Origin: Periconia sp. R9002
Taxonomy: Eukaryota > Ascomycota > Dothideomycetes > Pleosporales > Periconiaceae
Direction: 5' to 3'
NCBI GenBank assembly: GCA_023627715.1
Contig: JAMAHW010000015.1
Coordinates: 248,001 to 312,000, forward strand
DNA: 64,000 bases
Shown: positions 1 to 11,771 of the stretch, one piece after another
Position numbering within the stretch: the stretch's first letter is position 1
Layout of the letters: each line of letters opens with the position of its first letter
Translations under genes and position numbers: made by a program
The notes under the pieces: model-generated
Databases searched by the model: none
What the model was told of the DNA's origin: nothing
What the model saw: only the letters and a program-made list of their open reading frames with translations

Positions 1-1
1 T

Positions 2-301
2 ATATGTCGAAAGAAAGCGCCGCTTTCGGAAGCCAAACGGCGCGTGCCAGCTAATTTAGCAGATCAATCACCAGCCTCGTCGTTGTACTACAAGGAATCA
101 CAACCCTACAGCATACATCCTACAATAGCGTTGTACGATGATTTAGCAGAACAATCTCGAACAATCATCGAACGGCGATCCAAGTCGGACGCGAGTTTGC
201 ACTCGGGCGATTACGAAAAAGACGCGGATTTGTCGGTGTTTCGCGCCTTATTTCCTCCGTGGTCACTCGCGAGGCAGGCAATGGAAAAGGAAGGGGGATA
301 G
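2..301 (+). CDS. 3' end of a protein-coding gene, unidentified
   Basis: An uninterrupted frame runs from base 2 to a TAG at 299-301, so this is the C-terminal part (about 99 codons) of a gene that begins upstream of the window. The visible protein is hydrophilic and rich in Ser, Arg, Asp and Glu, with a Tyr-rich patch (SSLYYKESQPYSIHP) and a more hydrophobic end (FRALFPPWSLARQAMEKEGG). There is no recognisable domain. The first visible residues (ICRKKAPLSEAKRR) are strongly basic. It may be a last exon or the end of a long exon; no 3' splice site can be judged because the upstream sequence is missing. I do not recognise the family. The call rests on the open frame reaching the window edge and on codon use that looks coding rather than on similarity. 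Confidence 0.5.
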   Translation: MCRKKAPLSEAKRRVPANLADQSPASSLYYKESQPYSIHPTIALYDDLAEQSRTIIERRSKSDASLHSGDYEKDADLSVFRALFPPWSLARQAMEKEGG

Positions 302-3300
302 TGAGGGGGAGGCATTTTATCCCTCTCAAACGCCATCAGTCGTGATCAGTTGACAGGACTGAGATTTGAGGGGATTTGACCGATAGAATACGTGAATTCA
401 CCGAACTGACGTATGAGAGGGCTTCGGGATATGGAGGTGGCCCTGTCCGAGGCAACTCTCTCCTCCCCACTGTGCGCTGCAGGTCAGAGTGCAGTGTTAA
501 TGATTCAAGGTCCATCAATAATACTAGGGCGGGGAAAGGGGAAGACGGCACGCTTCTCGAATTTCTCGTGTACCTTTATAGCTGTCCCTGGAGATCTTTC
601 GCTCGCCCAGGCGACAGCGTTGTTGTAGCCCTTCGCCACGCTGAACCCTTCCCCACATTGTTGAGCACGCAGAGCGGGAGGGAATGCTTCTCGAAGGAGC
701 TGAGATCCTACAACCAAAGCGCCGGAAGAGAGAGTGTACTTCGTTCCCGGGCGTGGTCAAATCAAGGAAGCGCACTGTACTTGTACGTACTAGTCGCGGG
801 AGGCGGAAGTACAGATGGCCGACGTGAGCGGGACCCGAAGGTTTTCGTCCAGTCCCTGCCAAGCGCGTGGGATTCACCCCTGCCTGTGGACAATAAACAT
901 CTGACCCAATCTTTGTCGGCGGGGTTCATACGGAGACGTGAGAAGTAGGCGAAACTCAGATTCAGGCCAAGTACAAGAGCTGCTAAACCTCGTTACTCGC
1001 AAATATGGTCGCAATTTTCTTGACTGAGCCTTGGGGAATGTGTCATCCGCTCACTTCGCACTCGATATGCTATTGCATGCCATTCTTGGCTAGTAAATAG
1101 GCGAAGGAACCTAGCGCTATGCGATACTCGAGGTTCGTAGCTACTGAGATGCGATTGGCCAGCGTCTCTCACAGCCTGAAGGCCGAGAGTGGATTACGTT
1201 GACAATTCCTTGGGGGAAGGTTAGTGATTCGCACGTTTGTGCATCTCGTAGAGCGCCGTGCCTGGGCTAAGAATTGGCGACCAAAAAGGTAATATCGCTA
1301 CACGCACAGAGTAACGCAATAGTGGGACTCGTGGCTCTTGTGGCTGGTGAACGTCGGATGGTGGTATAACTTTCTTGGCTCTACCTACTTTGTCGGGGAT
1401 CTGGTTTGTATGATAGTTGAACATCTTGTCGATGCTATTAATGAATACTAGATGCAAGTTATCCCGCCCTCGGGGAGATTATGATTGCTGACGTCAACGA
1501 CTACTCGTATCGCCAACAGTCGAAGGTCTTCAAGGGTTGCCTGGCAGACGATACCAGGATGCGTACTTGACTCGAAACCACTTACCACGTGTCCCAATAC
1601 GTGCCCATCAATTGTGGATAACAACACAAGTGAGGCGCGGGGAGAAAACCCTAGGGGTGGAGAAGAAAAAAGCAAAGAAATTACTATGCGATAAGAGTTG
1701 GTAATCGCTGGAAAGTAAACTGGAATTTTGGCACTGCGAAGTTGGTCGGCGGACTCTCGGCACTGGATGCCAATCCGGCGATATCGCGGGGTATTGTTGG
1801 ATTCTCTTGTCAAAGTTTCGATGGTAAAATTTTCTCGATTTTGGTCGACGATCTTGGAGTTAGTGGATGAACAAGCAATGTATTTGTGACGTCTTGATCA
1901 TGCAATGGCTGTTGATAACAAACTCGCAAATGCGACTGCACTACTTGTTTGACGTGAGTGGAATGCTGCCTACACGTGGAGTCTAGACCTATTTTTACGA
2001 GCATAGTGGCTGTTTGTCTGTACGCATGTGTAGTCTTGAATATGGCCAATTAGTGATACCGGGAAGCCTCCGTAGTTAGTGTGAATCACAACCCAGCGAT
2101 GGGCACTGTTCATCAGGGTATTGGCAAGTTGATCTGCTTCGCCTGTATCAAGCATGCCTTGTTTGCTGTGCAAGTCGCGATCGACCATCCTTATCGCCAT
2201 GAGGCGCATGAAACATGCCATCTCATGTTGAGTAGATGGATACCTTTGCTTCATCAGCGCCTTGCATCTGTGCTCGGTGGATTCCATAACGTCGACTAGT
2301 CAGTTGCAAGAGTGTATTTTTCTTGACAGCGTCTTCCTCTAAACGTGATAGCTAACGTTATTATGAAGTTTGTTGCATGATTACTGACAGTGAATTTGCC
2401 TAAGCGAGCGCATCGATTCCCTGTCCTGGATTGTTTCGTACCATAACTAAGCCCGGAAGTATGCAAGCCTCAGAAGTTAAAATGGAAAAACCAGGAACGG
2501 ATGTTCTCAACGTTGATGACTCGCACCCGCAAGTCTGGAGTGCATCGCATTAGCAAGGACCAACAATTTTGCATTTTTGCGCAGATTTATCATCGTTACA
2601 GGAGAGAGGGGCTATTTTCCCGTCTATCGTTACTAACGTGATGCGTAATATTCAAATGGGCAGGGGATTTCCGCTTACCTGATTCAGTAGTTAGCTGGAA
2701 GCCTTTGCCAAGGCCAATGCTCGTATTCGTCGCAATACGCCGAGTACAGTGAATACGTTGTCTCGTAAATCGATACGAATGGGGTATCTCTAAGCCACTT
2801 CGTCTGACGAAGAAGTTATGAATGATGAGACTGAAGAAAATCCCCCTGGTGCTGTGACGAGTACTTGTTGATCTGCAACCCAGCTGTAGAGCGCAGCATT
2901 GGATGATACCGAGGGCCGTGGTAATTGTGCAGGTTGAGTAATACCTCCTCTACAATGGTATCTAACGGTCAAAGTATTGTAAGCGACCTGTATTTGAGTA
3001 GGTAGGTACGGACAGAAGTGCTGGCCGATCTCGTGATCACCAACATCCCTGACAGGGAAAGACTGAACTCTTAATGGAGTAGTAATTGACCAGTATCTGC
3101 AATGCGGTAGATATCGTAAGCTGTGCGGTCTAGGATGCTCGAATGTATGTGGACTGTCATCAGCCACCACCCCTGGATGACATTGACCACTCAAAGTGGC
3201 TATTCCTTCGCGGAGTCAATTACCCAGCATGCCTACGATGCTTGTTGGATTGCGCATTGCGAATATTTCCGCGAAGGAATGATGCACCATTCTTATCAAT

Positions 3301-4518
3301 CTTTACTTTAGGTAAGATTTAGTCTTGGAATACAAAATAAAAAAAAATAAAGATTAGGGGATGACAGGCTGTCCCAGAGCTGAATTCGGCCGTGATCATC
3401 TGAACTTCGCGCATGTTTCGGTATCTCGGGCTTTCGCTTTCAGATGTGCGTACAGATGTTTTGAGTGAATTAATTTTTTTGCATGTGCAGTTGTCATTTT
3501 GTTCCCGTGGAAATTCCACGGTGCTGGGTTCGACAAGTGGACCACGGATACTTTTTTTTCCTCGCAGACTTTTGTTCGGCCGAGCTGAACGGAGCAAGGG
3601 TCGTCTCACCCGAAAGCCAACAAACATGTATTGAATCGCATAGCCAAGTTTGTTTCTTATTCAATGATGAGTGTGAATGAGTCTGTGCCTGCTGCCTGGA
3701 TGTGCTCCCGTTAATTTTGCGCATTTCTTCGGTGCCCCGTTTGGTTTGCATTTTGGTCGAGCGACTCTTCGTCCGTTGAGGACCATGGAGCCGGCTTTCA
3801 CGTAGTTCCGAATCCCGAACTCAGGCCAAAACCACATCCCTTTGCATTTTTTTGAGAGTGGTGATCTCCCGCTGCCGTTGCCCTGCACCCAGCTCGACAA
3901 GCCCTGAGGAAAAAGGCCCGTTGAAACTATGATGCCATTGTCTGCAAGTCTCGGCTGTTCTGGCGCATGCACTTGACAAACAAATACCACTCATGGTTGT
4001 CCGTCGTACATCACAGCGTTACCCTATGTTGGCCGATATGGCGCCGCTGTGCTTTGTCACTGATGGGTCTTTTTGGTCAACCCAGCCAAGTGTCTGATCT
4101 GTAAGGTTGGCGCAGCACGCCAACGATCCTAGTACCCTGCGCGGAGCGCAAAAGTAATCAAGGCTCCGACCGATGATGTGTGCGCGCAACCCACAGGGGT
4201 GTTTTAGCACTGAGCCGGGGCAGCTCATGATTACCGATTCTTTACAACGCCTGCCACAGCGTTAAGGCCGAACGTCCGTTTGAGCCTGCCCACTGACGTG
4301 AATAGATATAATGCCCTGTCTGCCACGCGTATTTAGGTTCACGCATTTCCAGCCCTGGTCGTCCACATTTCGAGTTGCTTGATTTTCGGCTTTTTCTTTT
4401 GCAAGAAAGACGCCATACCCAATCACTGTCCCACCCAGCATCTTCCTTTGTTCGAGGTTACCCAGCGGTGGTTCATTGTCGTCGACTTGACACCCCCTAG
4501 TCTCATCTCCGTCCGCTC
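302..4518. other. Gene-poor intergenic region, 4.2 kb
   Basis: Both strands hold only short unrelated frames. The longest is a 190-codon frame at 376-948 with no family resemblance and no supporting splice structure. There are no coding repeats, no transposase-like frames and no tRNA. The last ~250 bases before 4519 (pyrimidine-rich stretches, TTGCATTT-like motifs) are presumably the promoter and 5' leader of the zinc-cluster gene. A 13-bp inverted repeat at 3202-3280 is listed separately. Confidence 0.55.
3202..3280. repeat. 13-bp perfect inverted repeat with 53-nt loop
   Basis: ATTCCTTCGCGGA at 3202-3214 is the exact reverse complement of TCCGCGAAGGAAT at 3268-3280. The repeat could form a stem with a 53-nt loop. 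No flanking target-site duplication or coding content was seen, so a small inverted-repeat element is possible but not shown. Confidence 0.5.
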
Positions 4519-5534
4519 ATGTCCTCGCAACGATCAAGTTCAATGGAGTCACAAGACAACGTCAGGAAGCGGGTCTGCAAAGCCTGCGACCGGTGTCGAT
4601 TGAAGAAGTCAAAGGCACGTGTAACCCGATCTTTTTGACGAAGTCGTTGTTTTAACAGAAGATAGTGTGATGGTGCCAGCCCTTGTAGTAGGTGTAAGGC
4701 AGACAATGCTATTTGCGTTTTTGGCGAAAGGAAGAAGTCACAAGACAAAGTATATCCCAAAGGGTGGGTAGTGTCTCAACGCGCTAGCCAGAACACACCA
4801 TCTGACTTCAGTGTAGATATGTTGAAATGCTTGAGCAACAACAATCACAACTTGTTGCTGGCCTCCGAGAATTGTACAAACGACTGCAAACAGGAGAAGG
4901 TTGGCCAGGAGCACCGCTTCGCGAAGCTCAGAGCGGCAGCCCACTGACTCATGATATCTTGGAGCGCCTGGACCTCCTTCACTCCTCAAGTGATGGCAGT
5001 GGTAGCCACGACGGTTTCGAGGAAAACTGTAATCGCATGCAGCAGAAGTTGGTTGATGGCGGCGCTCCGTATACTCACCGGCGGTCATCTGTGAGTTCAG
5101 ATTCCGACCATGTCCATACACCATCGTCGTCCTCGAATGGCGGGACCCCTACGACGGCGAAGTCAATGACTTTCAACGAACCCTTCTCCCGTAACGCCGC
5201 TCCTCCAACGCCACCTATGCACAGCCCGTTCCCAAGACAATCCCAGATCATCCCAACCGTGAAACAGGAGGCACCGATGATCATGCCCGACTTTATGGAC
5301 ACTGGGGCTTTGGACCCCTCTTCGCTTTCGCGGTCGACTTGGGCATCGAATCCGATGATGATGGAAGACTCCCTCGACTTCAGTAAACCCATGTACGGTT
5401 TCGACACATACGGCAACTTTGACCAAAACGCGATGCTGTTAGATCCTATAGTTGTTCCGGACACAATGGCCGATTGGAATTCCAACTCCGACTTGGACTT
5501 CAGTAATTTCATCAACAACCAAGTCGTAACATGA
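4519..5534 (+). CDS. Zn2Cys6 fungal transcription factor (3 exons)
   Basis: The model has exons 4519-4614, 4666-4763 and 4817-5534 and encodes 303 residues. It begins MSSQRSSSMESQDNVRKR. The zinc cluster lies at about residues 24-50 and reads C-DR-C-RLKKSK-C-DGASP-C-SR-C-KADNAI-C, which is the complete fungal C6 binuclear cluster spacing. A likely coiled-coil or dimerisation stretch follows (YVEMLEQQQSQLVAGLRELY). The rest is low-complexity Ser/Pro/Met sequence ending in an acidic, Asn/Phe-rich tail (DLDFSNFINNQVVT) that could be an activation region. The short length and the missing 'fungal_trans' middle homology region set it apart from large Gal4-like factors. Exon 1 must join at 4614/4666 to keep the Cys-x6-Cys spacing, which implies a GC donor (see the separate entry). 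The second intron, 4764-4816, is GT-AG. The class is secure; the target genes are unknown. Confidence 0.88.
4615..4665 (+). other. GC-AG intron inside the zinc-cluster codons
   Basis: The sequence at the exon end is AAG|GCACGT and the acceptor is GATAG|TGT. Splicing here restores RLKKSK-CDGASPC with canonical spacing. The nearest GT donor (4621) would insert two residues (Ala-Arg) between the second and third cysteines, giving Cys-x8-Cys, which would break the motif. The intron is 51 nt. Confidence 0.75.
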
Positions 5535-6659
5535 TTGGTCCAACTTCTTTGTCTAAATGACCTCTTGATTATGATTGGATTTTTGTTAAGCGTTCAAGCG
5601 TCTTTCGTATGTTTTCTCGATTCTGGAAATGGACCTCTGCATTTTTCCGAATGGGCATATCCTGGACTCGGAGTTATCGGGCATAAGATTAATTAATCAT
5701 CCGGTCGATTTTTAGGTGGAGATACCGAGGAGCTAGATGGCTGGATGAAGGGATCAAAATGACGTTAGCGGAAGATGAGAGTAAACACGCAGTCGGCAAC
5801 AACACCATCAAGCATTTCAGCCACGAGTCAATGAATATATCGGATGGACTGGTTGACGAATCGCAAAATGGCTGGCCAACTGCCTGCCTGTCATTGATGA
5901 GGGCCTGCAGGGCAGGCCAAGTGGCGACAAAGGGGACGTTGGAGATGAAAGAGTATCAACTCTACCGGAGGCATAGAAGAAACATGTATCATAGGAATTC
6001 AGCTCATCTATTTGACCGCTTGATATTGCTCTTTTTGGCGTGCACAATGTGTACAACGGAGGTTTGTGACGCTGCGAGGGGGAATCTGCTTAGTCAGGAC
6101 TACCTCGGCTTCAAGGTTAATCCGAATTATGACCGACCCCTCTTCCTTCTCTATGAATTTGTAACGATATCAAACCAAAATGGTGAAACGGAATCCTCTC
6201 TCAGATGTCAGATGGAGGATGTTTCCAATCCGTTGAGGGATGTTCCACAACTTCTCATCAACATGCGCCTACCCAACGCTACGGAACAATTAATCTCTTG
6301 ATAGCAACTGATTAGCCTAATAATCACCCATAATAATACCTAGTACACCAGCCCCGCCATCTTCAACAATCAGACGTCAATCATCCATCAGTCCCTCTCC
6401 TTCCTCGCTATCTGGACCCGTTTTCCCTCCACACATTAAGAATCGATCCTCTCGATTACGTACAAGAGACGGTAGGTGTCCGCGATACGTGTTAATGAGC
6501 ACGCGCCTCGCAAGCGGCGTAACGTACATATCGATGGTTTCTCATGACATCGACGAGCTTCTTCGATGATTTTCTTGGAGAGCGAAACTAACAACGTCTT
6601 TGCAGATCTCCCGTTTTGTCGCATAGTCATCCCGATCCAATCATTAAACCATCACCATT
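5535..6659. other. Intergenic region between zinc-cluster gene and epimerase
   Basis: This stretch presumably holds the 3' untranslated region of the upstream gene and the promoter of the aldose epimerase. One 180-codon frame (5759-6301) has no recognisable domain and is about as long as chance allows in this window, so it is not called as a gene. CCATC/CATCA-rich leader sequence precedes the ATG at 6660. Confidence 0.5.
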
Positions 6660-7866
6660 ATGTCCGCGGAAAGCGCGTTCACCTTCCTCCCTCTCGGGGC
6701 TATTATCCAGGAATTCAAGGTCGCTGGATACAATATCGTTCAAGGATTTCCATCCGCAGATCTGTACAAAAAATGGTAATTTTTCAAATCCCCATGTGTT
6801 CACTTGCCAACGGATAGATGTTAACATGACGCAGTAAGCTTAGCCCTTTTCGGCTATACCGCAGCATCCTGCCTTGCCCACAAATATCATTGACACGTTG
6901 ATTTCATAAACCCTGCTGATTCATTGTTTGAAAACGTCAGATAACGCCCCTTACTTCGGCGAGACTATTGGCCGGATTGCCAACCGAGTCTCAAACGCAA
7001 AGTTCGACCTCAGCGGGAAGACCCACCAGCTGCCCGTTAACAACGGTCCCAACTCGCTTCATGGAGGCAATGCCGGATGGGGCAAGCGAGAGTTTGAAGG
7101 CCCTTTTCAGGTTGAGCGTAACGGGAAGCAGGCCACTTTGTTCAAGTACCTTAGCGCAGATGGCGAAGAAGGATACCCAGGCGCGGTTCAAGTGAGCGTT
7201 TGGTACGCCCAGGAGAAAGAAGATGGCAAAGAAGTTCTCAACATTGAGTATGAGGCAGAGCTGGTAGACGAAAACGTCTCTGAGACAGCCATCAGCATGA
7301 CAAATCACAGGTAATTCAAGGTCAGCTATTGCCTCTGTGCCCGCTTGATTGACAACTTTTGTAGCTACTTCAACCTGAGCAACTCGCCTACTATTGCTGG
7401 TACTGAAGTCACCCTGGTCACCAACAAATACCAAGTCGTTGACGATGGCGGCATTCCCAAGGGACCTATTGAGGAGTATCCGGGGGTGAAGGCTAACACT
7501 CCTTTCACGCTGGGGGAAAAGGAACCTGACATTGACGATTGCTTCATCGTCAATACGGACCCCTCCAGTGTCCCAATCGACACGCGCTCATTGCCAGTGC
7601 AGAAAGTAGCCACCTTCTACCACCCCGACTCTAAGATCAACCTCGAGATTTCTACGACAGAGCCTGCTTTTCAATTCTATACTGGCAAGTACATTGATGT
7701 ACCTGCTGTGGAGGGTCTCCCAGCACGTGGCGCACGATCAGGGTTCTGTGTCGAGCCCAGTCGCTATGTCAATGCTATCAATGTTCCAGAACAGCAGTCG
7801 ATGACTGTCCTGAAGAAGGGTGAGAAGTACGGGACCAAGATTGTTTACCGTGGTTGGCAGTCATAA
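6660..7866 (+). CDS. Aldose 1-epimerase (galactose mutarotase family)
   Basis: The enzyme interconverts alpha and beta anomers of aldoses such as glucose and galactose and is cytosolic. Exons are 6660-6774, 6941-7310 and 7365-7866 (328 residues, a usual length for fungal stand-alone mutarotases). Family landmarks appear in order: FLPLGAIIQEF at residues 9-19, YNAPYFGETIGRIANRV from residue 39, GPNSLHGGNAGWGKREF, the TNHSYFNLS strand with the candidate catalytic His161, EPDIDDCF, and FCVEPSRYVNA with the candidate catalytic Glu292. The exon 1/exon 2 join only gives the family sequence LYKKYNAPYFGE if a complex intron is removed between 6775 and 6940 (separate entry). The second intron, 7311-7364, is a simple GT-AG of 54 nt and completes the Ser codon of NHSYF. 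No signal peptide is present. The family is certain; the preferred sugar is not visible. Confidence 0.93.
6775..6940 (+). other. Candidate stwintron (intron nested in a 5' splice site)
   Basis: Exon 1 ends TAC AAA AAA T at 6774. The next base, G6775, is followed at 6776 by a full intron beginning GTAATT and ending CGCAG at 6834 (59 nt, with TTAAC as a possible branch site). Removing it brings G6775 next to TAAGCT (6835) and creates a new donor, GTAAGC. The outer intron then runs to GTCAG at 6940. The final join T|AT AAC gives Lys-Lys-Tyr-Asn, as expected for the family. No single GT-AG intron that I tried, from the visible donors to the acceptors here, keeps the frame open. Confidence 0.72.
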
Positions 7867-10800
7867 GTGCCCTTGCATAACGACAGGATTGTTCGATCTT
7901 GCGGTTTCACTGTTCCATATTCAGTCTTTGACCAATTACATACATCGGCCAGTTGAATTCACGAATCGATCCTAAATAGAGAATAGTAAAGAAATGCTTC
8001 CTCTATATCATAATCCTTTTCCGTAAGATGACAATGAGTTCAAAGTTCAAACAAACTGACGCCAGCATACATATCATACCACTAGTCGCATTAACAAAAC
8101 CTTCTCCACATTTTCCCGTCCGCTTGCGCTAAAATTGTACACCGTCGAACTTTTTTTTTCTTTCAAAACAATGATATCGGGAATATCGGTTGCTATCGGT
8201 GTTAACGAGAATAAGAGTTGTCACGCTTCGCTTCAGGTCTACTTAACTGTATCGGACCGAATAAATCCATAATTCCGATCTATCTCTACATTCCGATCTT
8301 TCTCTGTGTGCCTGTTCTTGACTCACCCTAGTCGCTCCGAAATCCTTCGTACGAGCGCGCGAACAACAAGGAATATCGGAGACGAGAATGGAAAGAGATA
8401 GGCAGGAATACTTGATTTTCTCCCTACACACTCTTGAACCTGCAACCAGTAAGTCAATTGTTCACGTAGCTATGAAATAATCAGAAATTTCCCCATTGTT
8501 TTTCTTTTATCTATCGAACCATGTGCAAGCCCCACCCCACTTCGGAAAAAGAGTCCAGCTTCTGATCACCCCATCTCGCGGAAAAGGCACACTAAAACGC
8601 GAAAACTGAGTTTAGCACCGATGGCTCGCGTCATGTACAATGGTATGTGTGGAGACGTCACTTGAACATGTGATTTTTTTTTCTTGTCTTACAAATGGTG
8701 GGTATGAAGTCTATGAGTGTTGTATATATAATATATGCACGTGATGGCGGGGGGGGGGGGGGGATTATGTAAAGTCGTGCGCGAACCATGGCTCAGTCTT
8801 GGGAAGGGATGATCCGCTGTCTGCATATGCCGCAATGAAGATTTGACGTCATGTCTTTGAACAAATTTGACATCTCAAAAAAGATTGATAAAATTGGAAG
8901 AAGAAGATATATGATGCTTCCAAATCATTCGATGCCGTTCGTTACGATAAATAGCAAAAATGTAAACGTCACCCATCCACAATGCTCAACGAAAAACAAA
9001 GATGAAGAAAAACCTCTCTAGTGTGACTCCTATCCCCTGTTTGTACAGCACTTACACGGGTACAATACGCAGCACTGAGACAGATAAGAAAGACAGCATT
9101 CTGGTTCTAGCCTTCCCCTCCTACACTCAATCACTTCCAGAATCACCCCCTTCACGAGTCACGCCCCTCTTCCATCTTCACAATCAAGTGTTAGCGACCC
9201 ATTCCCTATCCCATTCCACTCTCTCCAACCCAATCCAACAAAAACCCCGCAATCACACATACACCCAGTAAAATAACAACTACTTCCAAGTGAGTAGCGA
9301 AAATGCAAAGCATCCATCCCGCTAAACAATTCCGTCGTTCAGCTAGGTGCATTTACTACTCTGTGACGTGATGCTAGTACCTGGATCACTATATGCACGC
9401 TTTTACCCCTCCACCCCTCTTTTCCCCTCCCGCAGCCACATATAGAGGCTCTAGAATCTGGGTTTCAGAGCTTTAGTAAGGTTGAGGGACGGGGGAGTGA
9501 TGTACCGGGTGGGCGGTGACAGGTTGGGTGGAGTAGAGTAGGGTACCGGGTGGTATACGCAAATCAGAAACAGTACGCAGACCTCGTGATTTAATCGTAC
9601 AGTACTGGTGGAGGAACCTTAGGGTTGGTGTATTGGATGGTTCGAGTCGGAGGCGGGGATATGTCCTCGTGTGCGGTATTGGATGAGACAATAAACTTTT
9701 TTACCATTGCCTATGTTTTTGTTGATTCTGCTGGAAGTGGTACAAAACTTTATCTATGCTGATGTGGTTATACCTATCCAGGAACCATGGTGCTGTGGCG
9801 CTGTGGCGTATTTGGACTTCCGCCCGTTCACTTCCATTGCGTGCTTTTACTATTTTTCGATAGTCAGCCACCTTAGTCCCGTAACCCAACACTAATAATT
9901 TGTTTTTTTATCGATTGATATGCGGGAATGACTTCATTCGAGTAATCATAGAAAATATGTGAGTGCGTATATGTGACTGGTACAGTATCACCAAACCACA
10001 CTATACACATACATATGTGAAAAATATGGGAGCTTTTCCTTATTGTTATGTCTGATACCATACTTCTGATGATTGCGTGATCCTTTCCTTTCAAACTTCG
10101 GGTGAGTGGAGGTCAGAGTAGACCGTGGTAAGCTACTGGGAATAAGCAGTTGAACACCGTGAGAGAAAACGCAAATGCTGGACGCTAGATAAGGGGCTTG
10201 AGTTTAGAGTTACGGCGGTTGCACTGCACTGAACTGTGCCGGAGAAAGAAAAATAGGGTGTTGATGACTGGGAATAGCAAAATCAGTGCAGTAGTGTGGT
10301 CGTTCGCGTAATGCTTCGATCAGGATTTGCGCAGGATCGACATGTAATATATCAAGTTTGTTGGTATTGAATGATGCTGAGTTATGAAGTATGAGTAAAT
10401 TGATTTCATTGAAAAGACACGGTGGTTTCGGGACTCCGACATACAGGTTCTTAGGCGACGTCGTCCAGTACGAATGGGTCTACGAAGATACGGGCATTCA
10501 GAGTACTCGCTTTACTGAAAAGGTGAATACGGCGATGATTAACGGTGTCTTAATCGACGGACAGTCGTCAAGGACAACGCATGCTTGAAGATTGGTATTC
10601 GATCAATTAAATAGCAATTGCACCCGTAAATTGTAAACAACGAACAAAACTGGTGGTTATTGTTTCGATATACGACTCATTCAACCACTAACCCTTTTTT
10701 TCTTCTTCATGTTTGACTATTCAGTATGTGCGCATGTCCACAAGCAGGACAATTCTGTGATCTTTTACCGGCGTCGATACTACGAGCAATCATTGTTATG

Positions 10801-11771
10801 CGGCGAGATTTTCTTCTTTTTAATATCATCATCAAACACTGCATTGATTGTAGGGATATACCTTTGGTGCAATTTTCGCATTCAATATTTCTAATCTCGT
10901 CTCGAAAACAATCGATACACCCCAGCGAAGATTGTGCTGGCCGTGTCCCATGAGCACGTCTCAGATGACATGCATCGAAAACATATATAAGAATGCAGCC
11001 ATAGACTCTGTATCATCCGCCTAATTATAAAAGAGCAGCTGCAGAAATGACTTTTGCATCGGGTGACCATTGTGAACCCACAGTGATCACCCTTGAACCA
11101 CCAATCCGCGCTTTCTCATGAGGTGCTTTCTATATCCTCCATGTCCATTCTCAATGTATGTGTTGTTGCCACCTCAATGGTAACCGTTGGTCAAGTGAGT
11201 CGGGAATGGATATAGGAGTCGCTGTTTGTGAGAAATATCTCGAAGAACGCGTCCGGTTTCTTTGGGATGAACCTCAAGAACTTGAAGCTCTTCATCTTGC
11301 GTCGCCGTGAAATGGTCCGGTTCCGTAGTTCTCGACTCTTCCCCTATGGCGTATGATGATTAAATACCCGCGTCTCAATGCTGCCTTCCTTGCGTCGCAA
11401 AGATAATAACGCCAGAAAAGCATTTTGACACATTGTGAAGGATAATCGTGACTGAATACTAGTTGAAAGCTTTGTGAGAGAAGGAGTAGTAGTGTGGTGC
11501 TTTGTGGATTTCTGAGATTAAATCTGCTAGGTGGCAATAGCGACCGATCGCGCCTCCACAAACATGGGAAATCTTGACTCAGAAAGGAAGTCGCAACACT
11601 GAAATTGGATTCTAACTGCCAATCGTTTCCCTGATAACAGACTATATATATGGCTCTTTGGAGGTTGCAACGATAGGCGACACAATAAGCGTCATGCATG
11701 TCCCATTTCCCATTCCCTGGGTCCCAAAGGGAGAAAAATCTCGTTTCTGGTTCTCAACTCCCTTATCTTCC
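7867..11771. other. Gene-poor, AT-rich intergenic region, 3.9 kb
   Basis: No frame here has recognisable homology. Short frames such as 9002-9271 and 10391-10588 lack domain or splice support. Contents include homopolymer runs (G15 at 8749-8763, T runs near 8150 and 8675) and TA-rich stretches (TATATAATATA near 8722). This is the outer flank of the F-family region; I cannot say whether any decayed family copy lies here. Confidence 0.5.
8749..8763. repeat. G15 homopolymer tract
   Basis: Fifteen consecutive G on the plus strand in noncoding sequence. Such a tract is prone to slippage and to sequencing length error. Confidence 0.9.

Noticed and set aside
376..948. 190-codon open frame in the 5' gene desert
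   Set aside because: No similarity to any family I know and no nearby splice or promoter signals. A frame of this length is expected about once by chance in a 64-kb window.
5759..6301. 180-codon open frame downstream of the first zinc-cluster gene
   Set aside because: No domain, uneven composition, and a length expected by chance. It may be 3' untranslated sequence.
9630..9660. GGTTCGAGTC resembling a tRNA B box
   Set aside because: No matching A box or cloverleaf arms around it. No tRNA gene could be built anywhere in the window.
10391..10588. 65-codon frame in the intergenic region before F1
   Set aside because: The translated sequence looks moderately protein-like but has no family blocks, intron or promoter; too short to support.
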